Part shown: piece by piece, positions 56,493-64,000 of the stretch
Numbering within the stretch: position 1 is the stretch's first letter
Layout: every line of letters starts with the position of its first letter
The notes under the pieces: model-generated
The model's database searches: none
What the model was told of the DNA's origin: nothing
The model's input: only the letters and a program-made list of their open reading frames with translations
NCBI RefSeq assembly: GCF_002250115.1
Contig: NZ_CP019985.1
Coordinates: forward strand, 2,666,001-2,730,000
DNA from: Shouchella clausii
GTDB lineage: Bacteria; Bacillota; Bacilli; Bacillales; Bacillaceae_D
Direction: 5' to 3'
Length of the DNA stretch: 64,000 bases
Position numbers and translations under genes: made by a program

Positions 56493-57299
56493 TTAAGGTG
56501 TAAGGCTATAGCAGCGGTCATTGCAGTTAAAACTGTAAGGTTCAACGTCGTTGTCGATTTTTTCAGGTTTATAGCCTTTCTCCAGAAGGTAGGTTAATAG
56601 GTTAGGCAGCTGCTTAGCGGTTTCTGTTTTGTCATGGAGAACAATAATGGGAGATTGTCCATTGTTTTCTATTTTTTCTATTTGTGAAATCACACTATCC
56701 AAAGAAGCCTCTGTTGATAAATTCCAGTCTTCGCTATCGACATTCCAATCCCACAACTTGAAGCCATGTTGATCGAATACCTCTCTGAAGCTATCTGTTA
56801 AATAAGGGATACTCCCATAAGGCGTCCGAATTAAGTCCGATTTCACCCCCGAAATATCATGCAATGTTTCTTGAGTTTTTACCATCTCTTGAAGTGCCGC
56901 TTGTTCGGATTGATAAAATTGATCTTTGTCATGAGTAACACCATGTAGACCAGCGCTGTGACCGTCCCTTATAATTCGTTTTACGATTTCTGGAGATTTT
57001 CTCATTTCAGGTTCGAGCATAAAAAAAGTCGCTTTCGCATTAAATTGATCAAGTATGTCTAAAATTTCGGTTGTAGCGGAATTAGGTCCATCGTCAAATG
57101 TTAAATAGACGACTTTCTCATTTTTTTCTTGATTGTAGTCTTCTTTGCTTTCCGCGTATTTACTTATTTTCGTTTGGAGTTTTTCGTATTCTAGTTTAAT
57201 AGGGAGCTTCGTTTCTTCTGTAATGCTGGCTTTTACGACTCCTATTACTGAAATTACTAGCACTAGGCCAACGGTTAAAAATAGCACTTTTTTCTTCAT
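56493..57299 (-). CDS. polysaccharide deacetylase (NodB-homology)
   Basis: 268 residues. N-terminal membrane anchor or signal segment (about 5-24). The NodB domain begins with VVYLTFDDGPNSATTEIL (catalytic Asp and metal-binding Asp), then HSAGLHGVTHDKDQF (metal His pair), RTPYGS, DWNVDSEDWN and IIVLHDKTETAKQLP. It removes N-acetyl groups from peptidoglycan or another surface glycan, changing lysozyme sensitivity; the polymer is not known. Unusually, the C-terminus has two late Cys (FNCNDRCYSL). Separated from the two-component genes by their terminator but in the same direction. Confidence 0.92.
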   Translation of the reverse strand: MKKKVLFLTVGLVLVISVIGVVKASITEETKLPIKLEYEKLQTKISKYAESKEDYNQEKNEKVVYLTFDDGPNSATTEILDILDQFNAKATFFMLEPEMRKSPEIVKRIIRDGHSAGLHGVTHDKDQFYQSEQAALQEMVKTQETLHDISGVKSDLIRTPYGSIPYLTDSFREVFDQHGFKLWDWNVDSEDWNLSTEASLDSVISQIEKIENNGQSPIIVLHDKTETAKQLPNLLTYLLEKGYKPEKIDNDVEPYSFNCNDRCYSLTP

Positions 57300-57430
57300 T
57301 TGAGATCATCCTTTTCTGTTCATATAGTCATTGTGATTCAAATTGAAATGGTATATATAGACTAGTTGAATGAAATAAAGATGAGATAAAGATAGAGTGG
57401 AGGTGAGTTAAAGTTTTATAAATAGAAAAA

Positions 57431-57460
57431 CCAGCCAATCAACGTACGTTGATTGGCTGG
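57431..57460 (-). terminator. terminator of the two-component operon
   Basis: A 30-bp perfect inverted repeat, CCAGCCAATCAACGT followed by its exact complement, with TTTTTC after it on the reverse strand. It ends the response-regulator/kinase transcript before the deacetylase gene. Confidence 0.92.
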
Positions 57461-59298
57461 TAAGATGATTCACTCTTTGGTAAATAAAAGTAGAAACAGA
57501 CTCCTTTATCGGTATTCATCACTCCATATTCTACAGCATGTAGCTTTAAGATATTTTTCGTAATCGCTAGACCTAATCCTGTGCCTTCTTTGGAACGCTG
57601 CGTTTTTTTCTCTTGGTAAAACCGATCCCAAATGTTTCCGAGTTGGTCTGTATCGATGGGATGCCCCTCATTTTCAACGCTTATTTTTACTCTATTTCCT
57701 TCATCCTCAGTTGAGATGAAAATCATTCTTTCGACGGGTGTATGACGAATGGCATTCGTCAAAAAATTTGTCATAACCTGTTCAATTTGATGTGTATTAC
57801 CAACAACGTCAATTGGCTTTAGCTTAAGATTTATATGGAGCTGTTTATCACGAGCTTTAATTGATAGCTGATTGCATACGCTATGAATGGAGTCCTTTAT
57901 ATTAAATACATCCATCTTAACTTTATAGGTACCTGACTCGAACTTTGCTAGTTCGAGCATATCGACAATCAATCGATCCATTCGATTGACTTCATTATTC
58001 ATTGCCTGGAAATAATGGTCGCTTTTTTCAATCGCTACCCCGTCTTGCAGAATCGACATACAACTTTTTATAATGCTTAACGGTGTTTTTAATTCATGTG
58101 AAACGCCTGCTATAAATTCTTTTCGCGTTTTTTCGAGCTGTTTCTCTTTCTCGATATCCTGTTGCAACTTTTCAATGTGCATTTGCAATTTTTCAGAAAG
58201 GATGTTAATGCTTTCGGAAAGCTGGCCAATTTCATCGCTTGATTTAATAGGAATACGCTCTTTGAAATCCAAATTTGCCATTTGTTTCGCTGTATGGTTG
58301 ATATTTAATAACGGACTTGCGATTTTCTTGGAAAAATAGAGCGAAACCAATAAAATTAAAAAGATAACAGCAACAAGAATATAAATAAAATACTCTTGCA
58401 TCATTTCCGCTGCTTCATCTATTGGTTGCAGTGACGTCATTGTTAAGAAATAGAGTGTGTCTCCGTTTGAGGTCGTCTCTGAATGTGTGAGCAATTTATA
58501 TTGAATGCCATTTTGCTCATAGTCTTGAATAGATGTCCCGTTATCATTGGCTGGGTTATTGTTAAAAAGCAAATCCGCTTGAAATGCTTTTATTCGCTCA
58601 AAAAACAACGAGTTTGATAAAGCCGTGACATAAAAATGACTGTAGTCTTCCGGTATGTTCACGGCAGCAATCGTCCCGTAAACGCCTTTTTGGGTATACG
58701 CTTCATTATCATCAAATTGAGCCTTAAGGGCATCATTTCGCCAATAAATGATGCCCTCTATTCCGCTCTCTAACCTCGTAAATGGAGTGGGCTCGACTTC
58801 GTCTTTACTTAAAATGATCTCATATGGGAAGAATTCTTCTTGTATTTCTACACCGCGAATCTCCATTTGGTGATTTTCATAGTCTTTTAAACCATCAAGT
58901 TGTTGACTAACCTCAAAGGAGTTTTCTAAATAGACGATAGGAATAACAAAGTTGTCATCGCTGTAAGTGACTAATTCATCTTCTAATTCAAATATCCCAT
59001 TTAATTCGATCGTATAATCTTTTGTTCCTTTTATATAGCCATTGTGGTCTAAAACGGTTATCCAAGCATTGTTTTCTCGATAAAATGTTTGTTCCAATTC
59101 TTGAAGCTTTGTTTCATTTTCTTCGTTATGCCAATAAGTTTTTGTGAACGCTTCAATCGCTTCTGAAAGGCGTTCTTCTTTGTTTTTAGCATAGTATTGT
59201 TCAAAGAATAGTGTTTGACCAACAAAAATGCCAAATAAAATAAATAGGCATAATGACGATATGAGCAGAAACCATTTTACTACAATCCGATTTTTCAT
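57439..59298 (-). CDS. sensor histidine kinase
   Basis: 619 residues. TM1 (about 9-32), large extracellular domain (33-300), TM2 (304-322), HAMP (323-375; SPLLNINHTAKQMANLDFKER), short coiled coil, HisKA with phospho-acceptor His401 in GVSHELKTPLS, and HATPase with N-box FLTNAIRHTP and G-box GTGLGLAITKNI. The signal is unknown. Its ATG overlaps the response-regulator stop by 4 nt. The stop codon lies within the terminator region. Confidence 0.95.
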   Translation of the reverse strand: MKNRIVVKWFLLISSLCLFILFGIFVGQTLFFEQYYAKNKEERLSEAIEAFTKTYWHNEENETKLQELEQTFYRENNAWITVLDHNGYIKGTKDYTIELNGIFELEDELVTYSDDNFVIPIVYLENSFEVSQQLDGLKDYENHQMEIRGVEIQEEFFPYEIILSKDEVEPTPFTRLESGIEGIIYWRNDALKAQFDDNEAYTQKGVYGTIAAVNIPEDYSHFYVTALSNSLFFERIKAFQADLLFNNNPANDNGTSIQDYEQNGIQYKLLTHSETTSNGDTLYFLTMTSLQPIDEAAEMMQEYFIYILVAVIFLILLVSLYFSKKIASPLLNINHTAKQMANLDFKERIPIKSSDEIGQLSESINILSEKLQMHIEKLQQDIEKEKQLEKTRKEFIAGVSHELKTPLSIIKSCMSILQDGVAIEKSDHYFQAMNNEVNRMDRLIVDMLELAKFESGTYKVKMDVFNIKDSIHSVCNQLSIKARDKQLHINLKLKPIDVVGNTHQIEQVMTNFLTNAIRHTPVERMIFISTEDEGNRVKISVENEGHPIDTDQLGNIWDRFYQEKKTQRSKEGTGLGLAITKNILKLHAVEYGVMNTDKGVCFYFYLPKSESSYQPINVR

Positions 59299-59990
59299 GG
59301 TAAATCCTCAAATTTATATCCTGCACGAACGATTGTTTTTATTTGTTTAGCGCTGTCAGCCAGTTTGCTTCGCAAATTTCGAATATGGGTATTGACTGTA
59401 CGGTCGTCACCTGCATACTCATAGCCCCAAACTTTTATAATGAGCTGTTGTCTGGAAATAACGATATTTTTGTTTTTCATTAGATACGTTAAAATTTCAA
59501 ACTCTGTATGTGTCAATGGGACGACATTGCCTTTTACTTTAACTGTACGTGAATGTAAATGGACTTCAAGTTCGTTGCTCGTTAAAATTTCTTGACTCTT
59601 GTTAGTGTTTTCATTTGTCGCTGGAGTAGTAAGCAATCGTTTGGCCCTTGCTAATAAAATTTTAGGGCTATAAGGTTTTGTGACATAGTCATCTGCGCCT
59701 AAATCAAACCCTAATAATGTATCTTCTTCATCTGAGCGGGCTGTCAGCATAATAATCGGTACGACAGAATGTTCGCGGATCCTTTTGCAAACAGACCAGC
59801 CGTCTAACCTCGGCATCATAATATCTAAAACAATCAAATCAACGTTTGCTTTTTCAAATATCGCTAACGCTTCTTTTCCGTCTTTTGCTTCCAATACATC
59901 GTAACCCGCATCGATAAAATAGTCTTTGCTTATTTCTCTAAGGATGTCTTCATCTTCCACAATTAGTATTGTTTTTCCCAATGTAACCAT
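59295..59990 (-). CDS. OmpR/PhoB-family response regulator
   Basis: 231 residues. Receiver with acidic EDED pocket, phospho-acceptor Asp56 in LIVLDIMMPRLDG, conserved Thr in MLTARSD, and Lys in YVTKPYSP. The C-terminal winged helix (about 130-231) has PLTHTEFEILTYLMKNKNIVISRQQLIIKVWGYEYAGDDRTVNTHIRNLRSKL. Forms a two-component pair with the kinase; the deacetylase gene nearby is a possible target (inference). Confidence 0.95.
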   Translation of the reverse strand: MVTLGKTILIVEDEDILREISKDYFIDAGYDVLEAKDGKEALAIFEKANVDLIVLDIMMPRLDGWSVCKRIREHSVVPIIMLTARSDEEDTLLGFDLGADDYVTKPYSPKILLARAKRLLTTPATNENTNKSQEILTSNELEVHLHSRTVKVKGNVVPLTHTEFEILTYLMKNKNIVISRQQLIIKVWGYEYAGDDRTVNTHIRNLRSKLADSAKQIKTIVRAGYKFEDLP

Positions 59991-60014
59991 TCCTTACTTT
60001 CTCTTAATAGACTT

Positions 60015-60043
60015 ATAGTAAGTATACTTTATCATCTTTTCAA
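60015..60043 (-). promoter_or_regulatory. response-regulator promoter
   Basis: Reverse strand: TTGAAA (60043-60038), 17-nt spacer, TACTAT (60020-60015). The spacer holds the palindrome AAGTATACTT, a possible operator. Confidence 0.5.
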
Positions 60044-60249
60044 CTTGTAAATTTAGTTAAGTTCCCATAATTGTGGTCATCTTTTTAAGGAACGGTCCTC
60101 GTTTTGGGAGGTGAAAGGGGGGATGATTTACTATCAGATTAACGTAGACTAAGGACGTGGGGCAACTTTTTTAGGGGAATTTCCAGATGCTAGAATCGGT
60201 TATTCAACTCTCGAAACAATTACGTGTATGTCAGATGGAATGAAAATGG

Positions 60250-60302
60250 TATGAATCGGATCAGGAAATGGTCGTAAAGGGGTGGCTTTTCAAAAAAGGC
60301 AT
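60250..60302 (+). pseudogene. decayed fragment of a LicT/BglG antiterminator gene
   Basis: ATGAATCGGATCAGGAAATG, then GTCGTAA and GTGGCTTTTCAAAAAA align with 62533-62588 inside licT, which reads EWDQEMVVMGRGLAFQKK. Small deletions break the frame. About 50 nt are recognisable; the rest is lost. Confidence 0.7.
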
Positions 60303-60338
60303 AGGCGCCGGAGCATCGCGTTTATTAGAAAGGCGGGC

Positions 60339-60365
60339 AAGCCACCCATTAACGGGCGGCTTTTT
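60339..60365 (+). terminator. stem-loop facing the aceA 3' end
   Basis: AAGCCACCC (60339-60347) with GGGCGGCTT (60354-60362), then TTTTT on the plus strand. It could be a leftover of the lost plus-strand unit, or terminate aceA weakly. Confidence 0.55.
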
Positions 60366-60372
60366 CACGTTT

Positions 60373-61644
60373 TTAAGATTGAAACTGTTCCGCTTCAGTC
60401 GATCCCTTCAGGGCAGTGGTCGATGAAGTCCCGCCTGTTACGACTTGGGCAACTTCATCAAAGTAGCTTGTGCCGACTTCGCGCTGATGCCTTGTTGCCG
60501 TGTAGCCGTGGGCTTCACTGGCAAATTCAGCCTGCTGAAGATCAGAGTACGCCGCCATTCCGCGGTCCTTATAGTGGCGGGATAATTCAAACATGCCGTG
60601 GTTTAAGGCGTGGAAGCCCGCCAGTGTGACAAATTGAAATTTATAGCCCATTTCACCGAGTTGTTTCTGGAAGTTTAAAATGGTGTGGTCATCCAGTTTG
60701 GCTTTCCAGTTAAACGAAGGGGAGCAATTGTAGGCGAGCAGTTTGCCTGGGAATTTCTCGTGGATCGCTTGTGCGAACCGACGTGCTTCTTCAATATTTG
60801 GCTCAGACGTTTCACACCAGATTAAATCAGCATACGGCGCATACGCTAAGCCTCTCGCAATCGCCTGATCAAGACCTGACTTTGTTTTGAAAAACCCTTC
60901 CGCTGTTCGTTCTCCCGTTAAAAACGGTGCATCATATGAATCGACGTCGCTTGTGATTAGGTCAGCGGCATTGGCATCTGTACGAGCAATAAGAATGGTC
61001 GGTACTCCCATCACGTCTGCTGCCAGGCGGGCGGCAATCAAATTACGCACTGCTGTTTGCGTTGGAAGCAGCACTTTTCCGCCTAAATGCCCGCACTTTT
61101 TCTCAGAAGACAACTGATCTTCAAAGTGAACCCCTGCGGCGCCGGCTTCAATCATGCTTTTCATTAACTCGAACACGTTTAGCTGTCCACCGAAGCCTGC
61201 CTCAGCATCGGCCACAATTGGCGCAAACCAATCGATGTCTTCTTTTTCTTCCATGTGGTAAATTTGATCCGCGCGTTGCAGCGTGCGGTTGATTTTTTTG
61301 ACAACTTCCGGTACGCTGTTTGCCGGATAAAGGCTTTGGTCAGGATACATGCTCCCTGACAAATTGGCATCAGCAGCCACTTGCCAGCCGCTTAAATAAA
61401 TCGCTTTCAATCCGGCTTTTACTTGCTGCATCGCTTGGTTCCCAGTTAAAGCGCCTAGTGCCGGGACGAAATCCTCTGTATGGAGAAGTTCCCACAACTT
61501 TTCGGCACCACGCCTGGCAATCGTGTATTCAATCTCGAGCGTGCCCCTTAGCCGCATGACATCAGCTGCTTCATACGGCCTTGTAATCCCTTTCCAACGT
61601 TCTTCATGCTCCCAGCTTTCTGCGAGTTGTTTTTCTTTTAGCAT
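60373..61644 (-). CDS. aceA: isocitrate lyase
   Basis: 423 residues. It splits isocitrate to glyoxylate and succinate (glyoxylate shunt), letting the cell grow on acetyl-CoA from fatty acids. The active-site Cys loop is [11 protein letters not shown]; the Mg and substrate motifs include [11 protein letters not shown] and [11 protein letters not shown], with NCSPSFNWK in the C-terminal part. The ATG at 61644 is 7 nt after GGGGGA; the in-frame ATG at 61659 is on that site. Malate synthase is not in the window. The beta-oxidation operon 16 kb away is a natural partner. Confidence 0.96.
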   Translation of the reverse strand: MLKEKQLAESWEHEERWKGITRPYEAADVMRLRGTLEIEYTIARRGAEKLWELLHTEDFVPALGALTGNQAMQQVKAGLKAIYLSGWQVAADANLSGSMYPDQSLYPANSVPEVVKKINRTLQRADQIYHMEEKEDIDWFAPIVADAEAGFGGQLNVFELMKSMIEAGAAGVHFEDQLSSEKKCGHLGGKVLLPTQTAVRNLIAARLAADVMGVPTILIARTDANAADLITSDVDSYDAPFLTGERTAEGFFKTKSGLDQAIARGLAYAPYADLIWCETSEPNIEEARRFAQAIHEKFPGKLLAYNCSPSFNWKAKLDDHTILNFQKQLGEMGYKFQFVTLAGFHALNHGMFELSRHYKDRGMAAYSDLQQAEFASEAHGYTATRHQREVGTSYFDEVAQVVTGGTSSTTALKGSTEAEQFQS

Positions 61645-61847
61645 TGGACATTCCCCCATTATAAGTTTGTGTCATCTAAAATCAGCTACTCAACTAACTG
61701 TGTGCCTTTTCGAACCAGCCGTTCATCAGAATGATCCAGCCGGCTTCTCATGCATTTTTTCCTCTACCATCAAACCGTCATGTGAATTTCCTTCTCTTCT
61801 GTCACATTCACCTCCTCCATAAACATGTTGTTATAAAACAGTTATAC

Positions 61848-61985
61848 TTACTCACCTTTTTTAGCAAGACAGCGTTCGCATTCCATGAAGTAAGATTCAG
61901 CTTGCTCTTCCATCTCTTCGCCACATTCAGGACACGTTTTTCTCGGAAGCATTCTGTAAAAGTCAATTGGATTTTTCAAGCTCAT
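61848..61985 (-). CDS. yhfH: YhfH-family small zinc-ribbon-like protein
   Basis: 45 residues: MSLKNPIDFYRMLPRKTCPE, followed by CGEEMEEQAESYFMECERCL and AKKGE. Two CxxC pairs (CPEC, CERC) could bind one zinc. Matches the short YhfH family of Bacillus; function unknown. GGAGGA 5 nt before the ATG. The T-rich region upstream may be its promoter. Confidence 0.85.
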   Translation of the reverse strand: MSLKNPIDFYRMLPRKTCPECGEEMEEQAESYFMECERCLAKKGE

Positions 61986-62273
61986 TTGTCTCCTCCTTTT
62001 TTATAGAACAGTTTATTTTGTTTATTTCTGTTGTAGTACAGTATACAATGTAAAAATGAAAATGTACACACCTTTTTCAAAAAAATTTTTTTCTGTTTTC
62101 CATTCAATGAAGAGGGCCATAAAGAGAAGGGAGGAGGGCGATGAAAAGGAACAGGCGACGAATATGAGGATGTTGGGGGGAGACGTCGGGTCAATACAGA
62201 GTCGAAAGCGAGCTAGCTATTAGTGGTACACGTAAAGAAATTGATGGTATCTCCGATTTTTTCTTTTTTTCCC
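61986..62273. other. non-coding stretch upstream of the lic promoter
   Basis: About 290 nt between yhfH and the licT promoter. It probably holds the reverse-strand yhfH promoter (TATACT near 62040). A GGGAGGAGGGCG site at about 62129 precedes only an 8-codon frame. Nothing else was recognised. Confidence 0.5.
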
Positions 62274-62320
62274 TTGACAGAACCAAATAAGCATGATAAA
62301 AGTAATAGTAAGCGATTTCA
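62274..62320 (+). promoter_or_regulatory. licT-bglP promoter with cre-like site
   Basis: TTGACA (62274-62279), 17-nt spacer, TAAAAG (62297-62302). AGTAAGCGATTTCA (62307-62320) matches cre at 13 of 14 positions around the start of transcription, so CcpA repression is expected. Confidence 0.75.
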
Positions 62321-62336
62321 TTTAATTTCATAACAT

Positions 62337-62421
62337 GGATTGTTACTGTTTAGCAGGCAAAACCTAAGTTTGTATGAGAGTTCCTTTAAAGGGGATTCTA
62401 TATGCAAAGTTGGGTTTTTTT
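62337..62421 (+). promoter_or_regulatory. RAT antiterminator overlapping a terminator, upstream of licT
   Basis: GGATTGTTACTG-TTTA-GCAGGCAAAACC (62337-62364) is nearly identical to the RAT of B. subtilis bglP. From AAAACC (62359) to GGGTTTTTTT (62412-62421) an alternative terminator can form with partial complement. LicT binding to the RAT would prevent termination and allow its own expression. Confidence 0.9.
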
Positions 62422-62485
62422 GTTTTCGTATCTTACCATTCCCTACTAGAGAATTCTTTATGTCAGAAATAAAGGCGAGTGAATC

Positions 62486-63343
62486 ATGCAAATTAAGAAA
62501 GTATTTAATAACAATGTTGTCCTAGCAAAGAATGAATGGGATCAAGAAATGGTCGTAATGGGCAGGGGCTTGGCTTTTCAAAAAAAGGCAGGTGAAACGA
62601 TCGATACAGCTAAAATCGAAAAAACATTTGTTTTGGAAAAAAGGGGTGTGTCGGATAAGTTAGCGAAATTATTACGAGATACGTCAGAACTATATTTAAA
62701 CATTGCCTCTAAGATTTTAGATTATGCGAAATCACAATTGCCATATAAACTGGATGACTATTTGTATGTAGCCTTGACGGACCACATTAGTTTTGCAATT
62801 AAAAGACATAAAGAAAACGTGCACGTGAAAAATCCTTTAGTATGGGAAATTCGTAAGTACTATAAACAGGAGTATCAAGTTGCGCTAAAATGCCTAGACA
62901 TCATTGAAGAACAAACAGGTGTCCGGTTTCCCGAGGATGAAGCGGCTTCGATTGCGCTCCACCTTGTCAACAGCGAGTTGTCAGGAGGGAATTTGGCAAC
63001 AGCCGTTCAAGTGACGGAATTAGTCAATAATGTGCTAAACATCGTGAAATATCACTTTAAAATGGAATTAGATGAAACGTCGATTAATTACGAGCGTTTT
63101 TTAACCCATCTTCGCTTTTTTGCGATTCGCTTTATTCGCAAAGAAAGAATGGCAGATAGTGAAGACAATTTCTTATACGAGCAACTAAAGAGAAAATACC
63201 CTGAATCGTTTCAATGCAGTCAAAAAATCAAGATCTATTTAGTTAAAAGCTATAATTGGTCCATTTCTAAAGATGAAGAAATGTATTTAACCCTACACAT
63301 ACAAAGGGTGACGAAACGGCATTTGCAAGACCAGGCGGATTAA
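62486..63343 (+). CDS. licT: BglG-family transcription antiterminator LicT
   Basis: 285 residues. The N-terminal RNA-binding CAT domain (1-60; MQIKKVFNNNVVLAKNEWDQ, VVMGRGLAFQKKAGETID) is followed by PRD1 (about 65-170) with conserved His in TDHISFAIKRH and PRD2 (about 175-280) with His in LTHLRFFAIRF and LTLHIQRV. It binds RAT RNA when beta-glucosides are transported; the PTS phosphorylates its PRDs. ATG is used; a RAT/terminator lies on each side. Confidence 0.95.
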   Translation: MQIKKVFNNNVVLAKNEWDQEMVVMGRGLAFQKKAGETIDTAKIEKTFVLEKRGVSDKLAKLLRDTSELYLNIASKILDYAKSQLPYKLDDYLYVALTDHISFAIKRHKENVHVKNPLVWEIRKYYKQEYQVALKCLDIIEEQTGVRFPEDEAASIALHLVNSELSGGNLATAVQVTELVNNVLNIVKYHFKMELDETSINYERFLTHLRFFAIRFIRKERMADSEDNFLYEQLKRKYPESFQCSQKIKIYLVKSYNWSISKDEEMYLTLHIQRVTKRHLQDQAD

Positions 63344-63365
63344 ATCAATGAGAATATGAATGGAT

Positions 63366-63439
63366 GGAATGTTACCTTCAGTGGGCATAACCTGACCTAA
63401 TTTGCAAACACTATGATGCAAATTGGTTCAGGTTTTTTT
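63366..63439 (+). promoter_or_regulatory. second RAT and terminator between licT and bglP
   Basis: GGAATGTTACC...GTGGGCATAACC (63366-63392) is a less exact RAT. It overlaps a strong terminator: AACCTGACCTAATTTGCA (63389-63406) pairs with TGCAAATTGGTTCAGGTT (63417-63434), then T tract. It gives separate LicT control of the PTS gene. Confidence 0.82.
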
Positions 63440-63474
63440 ATTTACCAAGTACAACATGAAAAGAGCTGGTTCAT

Positions 63475-64000
63475 ATGAAGTACGAGCAATTAGCAAAGGA
63501 TATTATTGAAAAAGTTGGCGGCAAAGAAAATGTAAACAATGTCGTTCATTGTATTACGCGCTTGCGCTTTAAGTTAAAAGATGAGGACAAAGCACAAACG
63601 GAAGCGTTAAAAAACATGGATGGCATTGTGACTGTCATGAAAAGCGGCGGCCAATACCAAGTGGTTATCGGCAACCATGTCCCTGATGTTTATAAAGCTG
63701 TCGTAGAGGTCGGCGGCTTCGCAAACATCGGACAAGTAGACGACGACGAGCAAGAAAAACGAGGAAATTTGTTTAATCGCTTTATAGATATTATTGCCAG
63801 CATCTTTACACCTATCCTTGGCGTTTTAGCGGCCACAGGGATGATCAAAGGGTTTAACGCGCTATTTCTGGCAGTGGGATGGTTAGAGGAAACCGACGGT
63901 ACGTATCAACTATTAAACATTGTCGGCGATTCGTTGTTTCATTTCTTCCCTATTTTTCTTGGCTATACGGCGATTAAAAAGTTTGGCGGAACCCCCTTTA
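63475..64000 (+). CDS. bglP: PTS beta-glucoside transporter, EIIBC part (truncated by window)
   Basis: 175 residues visible of about 600. The EIIB domain (1-90) has the phospho-Cys in NVVHCITRLRFKLKDED (Cys24) and MKSGGQYQVVIGNHVPDVYKAV; after an acidic linker EIIC starts at FIDIIASIFTPILGVLAATGMIKGFNALF. It imports and phosphorylates aryl-beta-glucosides; controlled by LicT through the upstream RAT. Its end and any bglH lie outside. Confidence 0.92.
   Translation, partial: MKYEQLAKDIIEKVGGKENVNNVVHCITRLRFKLKDEDKAQTEALKNMDGIVTVMKSGGQYQVVIGNHVPDVYKAVVEVGGFANIGQVDDDEQEKRGNLFNRFIDIIASIFTPILGVLAATGMIKGFNALFLAVGWLEETDGTYQLLNIVGDSLFHFFPIFLGYTAIKKFGGTPF

Larger units (their letters stand above)
59991..60372. 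other. 382-nt intergenic region with licT-like debris
   Basis: No intact gene. It contains the response-regulator promoter (60015-60043), about 200 nt of unassigned sequence, a decayed copy of the licT 5' region (60250-60302) and a hairpin with T tract (60339-60365). Confidence 0.7.

Noticed and set aside
60282-60629. Plus-strand ORF across the aceA 3' end
   Set aside because: Mostly antisense to conserved aceA codons; its first codons are licT debris.
61523-62006. Plus-strand ORFs between aceA and yhfH
   Set aside because: They oppose the start regions of aceA and yhfH and have no ribosome sites.

Overview
The window comes from a low-to-mid GC Gram-positive bacterium of the Bacillaceae, most likely an alkaliphilic Bacillus relative of the Shouchella (Bacillus) clausii type. 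This is inferred from the Rap-Phr signalling pair, the CtsR, CggR, CcpA and FadR style operators, a SAM (S-box) riboswitch, LicT-type antitermination, strong AGGAGG ribosome binding sites, and gene order close to B. subtilis (cggR-gapA-pgk-tpiA-gpmI-eno; secG-est-rnr-smpB-ssrA; fadNAE-yusI-gcvH; metNIQ; sufCDSUB). No database search was possible.

Layout. 0-5 kb: the start of an M20 peptidase gene, clpP under a CtsR operator, sigL (rpoN) under a cre-bearing promoter, a glutaredoxin-like gene, and a reverse-strand rap-phr pair whose Phr carries six 11-residue repeats. 4.9-11.9 kb: the central glycolysis operon with its CggR repressor. 12-14 kb: an accessory patch with a halocin-C8-like bacteriocin precursor broken by an in-frame TAG, plus a HAAS membrane protein and a PadR repressor. 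14-21.6 kb: a GntR-controlled sugar-acid island (KdgD-like dehydratase, ketoglutarate semialdehyde dehydrogenase, enolase-superfamily protein, TctCBA transporter). 21.7-29.8 kb: FMN-type protein, secG, luciferase-like oxidase, two esterases, rnr, doxX, a TnpB relic, smpB and tmRNA. 29.8-38.8 kb: VOC protein, YjiH-type membrane protein with a class III aminotransferase, secreted lipase, an IS1182-like transposase relic joined to a duplicated piece of the aminotransferase gene, small ORFs, a glycosyltransferase, and a divergent SgrR/MFS pair. 39-50.5 kb: beta-oxidation operon, yusI, gcvH, SAM-riboswitch-controlled metNIQ, a PduO-like protein with a BtuF-like binding protein, and an AhpD-like protein. 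51-56.3 kb: the SUF iron-sulfur operon. 56.5-64 kb: polysaccharide deacetylase, two-component system, isocitrate lyase, yhfH, and licT-bglP with two RAT/terminator switches, cut by the window end.

Carbon control links many units: glycolysis is gated by CggR, the sigL, fad and lic promoters carry cre-like sites, fad also carries a FadR box, and isocitrate lyase would use acetyl-CoA from beta-oxidation. The most unusual items are the six-repeat Phr precursor, the interrupted halocin-like gene, the decayed transposon junctions, and enzyme-family members that lack expected catalytic motifs.
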